DNA of 6,985 nucleotides from an uncultured Bacteroidales bacterium (GTDB lineage Bacteria > Bacteroidota > Bacteroidia > Bacteroidales > Paludibacteraceae). The notes below the pieces were generated by a model, which made no database searches, had not been told where the DNA came from, and saw only the letters and a list, made by a program, of their open reading frames with translations. Where the stretch lies: positions 1 through 6,985 of the forward strand of contig UQNE01000036.1 in NCBI GenBank assembly GCA_900542355.1. The letters are read 5' to 3'. Positions 5,001 through 6,985 of this stretch are shown here, in pieces. Every line of letters starts with the position of its first letter. The first letter of the stretch is position 1. The translations under genes and the position numbers were made by a program.

Positions 5001-6985
5001 GATGCGCTGATTAACACTACCTATACCGTCAATGCAGGCGAGAACCAATGGTATGTGGTAGATATCCACAACTTGCAATACAACACCAAGGGCAATGGTA
5101 AACTGACGGTGCGCAACCTCGATGGTACGCCCGCTACCGCCAAAGCCGAGATTAGTTGGGTATGCCCCGTAGAGCATGAGATGACCGCTCGCACACGAGT
5201 GATTGCAGGCAACGACTCGCTCGTCTATACCGTAGAGCGCAGCCAGTTTAATGCTTTCGACAGCGCACGCGTCTATGTGCGTGTCAGCACCGATCGCAAC
5301 ATCAGTTTCCGCTTCGAGATAGAGATGAGCAAGGGCGATGACTGCCTCAATGCCATCGATTTCGATTGGGAGAACGGTAATATCCACCCGGGTAGCGATG
5401 CCAACGGCAAGACCAACTGCCTATGGTATCAAGTGCAACTCGATTCTACCCGTATTCCTGCCGGCTACGATATGCGCTTGTATATCGTAAACCTGGATAA
5501 GCAACACGCTACCGAGACGAGCGCACGCATTATGTGGGAGTGCAACGACGAGGTGAAGAGCCTGGAGCGCACCTTGGCTGCCGGCGATACGATCTCGCAG
5601 AATATCGACCGCGATGTGATTGCACAAGCCGGTTGGCCTAATCTGCAGATACTCTATTGCTCCGACAAGACGACGAAGATCTATGCCGGATTGGAGCCTG
5701 AATCGGAGCGAGTACAAGGCTTCGACACCATCCGCAACACCGTGTGCGATGGTTCGGAGTACAAAGACTCCATCTTTGTGGGCGATAAGTGGCACTATAT
5801 CAATATGTTTATCGATAGCAGCGACCCCGCTTCGTGCAAGTTGGATTCCACTATCTCGTGGCGCGACGGTACGACGATGCGTGATTCGGTGATTACCTAC
5901 GAGATTACTCCGCTGGTTGGTGCAACGCAGTTGGATGCTGCCCAATTAGAAACAATAGGGGCTATGCCGTTGCTCGTAGAGGGTATGAGCCTGTATGTCG
6001 ATTCGTCGCTTGCGGCTCTGCGTCGCTACTACGATGCTATCGATACCGTAGCCAAGACCGATACCATCTATTGGTCGGAGGACAACCGCGGACGCACTTG
6101 GGCAGATACCACGACTATCATTGCCAGAAATACGCACACCAAACAACTCTACTTGCATATAGAGGACAGTTGCGGCAATGCGCAGAACTTCCAATATACC
6201 TTTATGGCAACACCGTGGCGTGAGGATAGTGTGGTGCTGACCGATACGGTTTGCCTGAATACCGCTTCTGCGCTCAAACCTGCCGTGGTGGTTAGTGGCG
6301 ATACGATTATTCGTGATACGGTACAGATAGTACTTGCCGATACGCTCGGACGCAACCGCACGATGGATTCGATATATGTCTATACTATTAAGGTGCGCAC
6401 GACACCCGTGCTATACACGGCTCTGACCGAGCAACCTGTAGTGGCGTGCGGTAAGGCTATCAACACCAATCGTGCTACAATCAGCCTAATGGGGCAGTTT
6501 GCTGCCGACAAAGAGGAATTGACAGTGGTAGTTGATTCTATCGTATGGCAACGCAAGGATACGCTGAGCGGAACCTATTCCGATTTGACCGGCGATCGCC
6601 TTGGCAAAGACGAGCAGCAAGTGGTATTGCGCTATATGGTTCTGACCGAGTGTGGCGATTCGCTCTTTAGTCAAGACTTTGTGTTCACTCCCGAAGCCTA
6701 TATATATAAGGTGTCGGAGGAGATACAAGCCGAGGTATGTGCCGGAAGCGAGTATATAAGCCGACTGGGTACGCATATCATCTATGCCGATACGGCTTGG
6801 ACGGATAGCGTGCGTATCACCGATGCAGTGGTAGGCGATGTCGATTCACTCTACCATTATCAACTCAGCGTTTACCACTTCGCTATGCCAGTCTTCTCGC
6901 AAGACGATGTGTTGGCAGTATGCGGACAGGCGGTAGATACGGCTAAAGGCAACCCCCCCAACGAAGAGGGGGGGGTTGTACATCG
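2022..6985 (+). CDS. Giant secreted repeat protein, 3' end outside the window
   Basis: The frame opens with ATG at 2022 and has no stop before the window ends, giving at least 1654 residues. Residues 1-19 are a signal peptide (K2-R3, then a Leu/Val-rich core, with a likely cut after T-M-A). Residues 31-1233 are ten degenerate tandem units of 113-126 residues. Residues 1234 onward are modules in which a Cys recurs (1242, 1411, 1476, 1573, 1634) in settings such as N-T-V-C-D-G and D-T-V-C-L-N, like the second half of gene 1. This region has about 20 D-S/T-x motifs of the kind used for O-glycosylation in Bacteroides. No catalytic motif is seen. It is probably a long, disulfide-stabilised surface or adhesin-like protein, with any T9SS tail lying beyond the window. 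A C/G palindrome lies in frame at its right end. Confidence 0.88.
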   Translation, partial: MKRVLLFIVAALLTFPTMAIGRGDGSTKANAIEFDWENGNVQEASANSKWYRVPLDTIYHQETPTLAIFLTNLTDNSANVHISGTLAGQTEQRDYTLAGKEQRVWTVAGGMLVQMKQTEVYLNVTAGQRIAISARVYETSDVDDACLQALDFSWTAGVSQSATTEWYKIDLRAAKAATDKEVLVSIRNHGTQAAVVSGGVSFDCPSTGLTERTTRIAAGGTYTKTISRSLLDALSADEVYVRLASSQAIDIQAQMVSISASSVIFDGTGATEAFLNTNYNVGVGEFIYKIKVASLRDAHKVAELTVVNTGASRANVKAEVAFVARPMSVITRAMSVGADASETRVLAANMLDGISAEYVYVRVTTDQPILFSGRLRNQHEGEACKTSIDFQWNSEQRQSANTTAWYAVDIREAKAEQKDILLHLRNAGNKTATLRGSVAFECPYSNVQTIVRTLAAQAAIDKTIAWNLFGMMASDTIYIGVETDQNVVFSAELADMPTKEKDDACLQAIAFDWTYGHKQAAGDSVWYKVGLAQVRNTNLVPTLTIDNLGSGTAQIEGEMSLECPDSVANTVRTLAIVAGGKYEKTVGRDFVNGIDKSIDTLYFRVISSQPIAFRVNMTKEDEGASCSSAVLFNWVSGNDQKAGDNLWYMVDLREAKAGNKDIRLSIRNKDNASAQVEAQVAFTCPCDVPQTQTTTLAALQTKTTTLAHSTLETVGDTVYVRLSSSQAVHVEAELVDPNPFTTIDCPDDAVVFEWGRRYTTTQDTTWYYVSKAVLDSLNKTTKTPRIYLQSAGRQTVTAEIAYHCPITEAMQSKSVSMGAGQERYKLVERSTAEQLAAKHDTIMVRLVGNGLQFQVDLVDPNTGEDCLHAINYAIGDTTIQDESIVRWYRLDKNAVVALDKQIIFGIENLGSRSGSVQAELYTSCDSAAIMQEVFNLAAGQKHEKEVSSDVFSAFSTDYLYLKLTSAVGQQIRLTSQVRDYAPITPITACEEAIDALINTTYTVNAGENQWYVVDIHNLQYNTKGNGKLTVRNLDGTPATAKAEISWVCPVEHEMTARTRVIAGNDSLVYTVERSQFNAFDSARVYVRVSTDRNISFRFEIEMSKGDDCLNAIDFDWENGNIHPGSDANGKTNCLWYQVQLDSTRIPAGYDMRLYIVNLDKQHATETSARIMWECNDEVKSLERTLAAGDTISQNIDRDVIAQAGWPNLQILYCSDKTTKIYAGLEPESERVQGFDTIRNTVCDGSEYKDSIFVGDKWHYINMFIDSSDPASCKLDSTISWRDGTTMRDSVITYEITPLVGATQLDAAQLETIGAMPLLVEGMSLYVDSSLAALRRYYDAIDTVAKTDTIYWSEDNRGRTWADTTTIIARNTHTKQLYLHIEDSCGNAQNFQYTFMATPWREDSVVLTDTVCLNTASALKPAVVVSGDTIIRDTVQIVLADTLGRNRTMDSIYVYTIKVRTTPVLYTALTEQPVVACGKAINTNRATISLMGQFAADKEELTVVVDSIVWQRKDTLSGTYSDLTGDRLGKDEQQVVLRYMVLTECGDSLFSQDFVFTPEAYIYKVSEEIQAEVCAGSEYISRLGTHIIYADTAWTDSVRITDAVVGDVDSLYHYQLSVYHFAMPVFSQDDVLAVCGQAVDTAKGNPPNEEGGVVH
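2112..5720 (+). repeat. Ten tandem ~120-residue units in gene 2
   Basis: Units begin at residues 31, 146, 259, 384, 505, 626, 745, 866, 989 and 1108, and the last ends near 1233. The shared pattern is C-x2-A-I-x-F-x-W at the start, then W-Y-x-V-D-L about 20 residues on, an L-x-I-x-N strand, an alternating strand ending in F-x-C-P, then R-T-L-A-A-G, a K-T-I segment, and a closing V-Y-V-R-x-x-S-x-Q strand. The alternation of hydrophobic residues suggests a beta-sandwich. A remote link to the bacterial pre-peptidase C-terminal type fold is possible but unproven. DNA identity between units is low, so most copies are old; the exceptions are short segments at some unit junctions. Confidence 0.85.
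4089..4148 (+). repeat. 10-codon tandem duplication inside unit 6
   Basis: Two adjacent 30-base segments encode Q-T-Q-T-T-T-L-A-A-L and Q-T-K-T-T-T-L-A-H-S (residues 690-709). They share ACTACGCTGGCG exactly at 4101-4112 and 4131-4142. The duplicated peptide covers the position where other units have a single T-L-A-A-G segment. Confidence 0.7.
6950..6978. repeat. C7/G8 palindrome inside gene 2
   Basis: CAACCCCCCC is followed after a short spacer by GGGGGGGTTG, giving a perfect stem of about ten base pairs with a loop of roughly nine bases. The C-run is 6953-6959 and the G-run 6968-6975. It is read in frame as N-P-P-N-E-E-G-G-V-V and interrupts a module that otherwise resembles the one starting at Cys 1476. 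It resembles the C-run/G-run palindromic repeats dispersed in many Bacteroidota genomes, but copy number cannot be seen here. Confidence 0.75.

Noticed and set aside
4152..5387. A 411-codon open frame on the minus strand opposite gene 2
   Set aside because: It has the same register effect, and its apparent internal periodicity is the mirror of the gene 2 repeats. The plus-strand frame has a signal peptide, conserved units and spaced cysteines, so it is the real one.
2112..5720. Repeat spacing considered as a CRISPR or other DNA-level array
   Set aside because: The periodicity is at the protein level (about 350 bp) with little DNA identity. There are no short identical repeats with unique spacers.
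6950..6978. The C/G palindrome as a transcription terminator
   Set aside because: It lies inside an open coding frame and is not followed by a T-run in the visible sequence.

Overview
The window looks like part of a Bacteroidota chromosome, most likely order Bacteroidales. The signs are the absence of Shine-Dalgarno sequences before both genes (their leaders are A/T-rich instead), promoter-like TAnnTTTG/TTTG elements, a short type IX secretion (T9SS) style C-terminal tail, and many D-T/S-x motifs in predicted exported proteins. The genus cannot be judged from the sequence.

Layout. Bases 1-219 are an A/T-rich leader without a gene. A minus-strand promoter of Bacteroidota type lies at the extreme left and points out of the window. 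To its right is an interrupted inverted repeat built from CCATTAA/TTAATGG heptamers. Gene 1 (220-1890, +) encodes a 556-residue secreted protein with a signal peptide, two divergent ~120-residue units, Cys-containing Ig-like modules and a T9SS-like C-terminal tail. Bases 1891-2021 are a spacer with a probable promoter, four direct repeats at an exact 11-bp period, and a 15-bp direct repeat that also covers the end of gene 1. Gene 2 starts at 2022 and stays open to the end of the window (at least 1654 residues). It is a giant secreted protein with ten degenerate tandem units of 113-126 residues (residues 31-1233), followed by modules like those in the second half of gene 1.

The main result is the repeat family. 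Eight of the ten gene 2 units carry a cysteine pair spaced 58-59 residues apart (66 in the last unit). The two remaining units lack both cysteines, which argues for a disulfide within each unit. Gene 1 appears to carry two remote copies of the same unit, so the genes look like a paralogous short/long pair of cell-surface proteins, exported by Sec and probably handled by T9SS. I do not recognise a named family and assign no biochemical activity.

The last ~35 bases of the window hold a C7/G8 palindrome inside gene 2, either a dispersed repeat that has entered the gene or a homopolymer switch. The long minus-strand open frames are shadows of the two genes.
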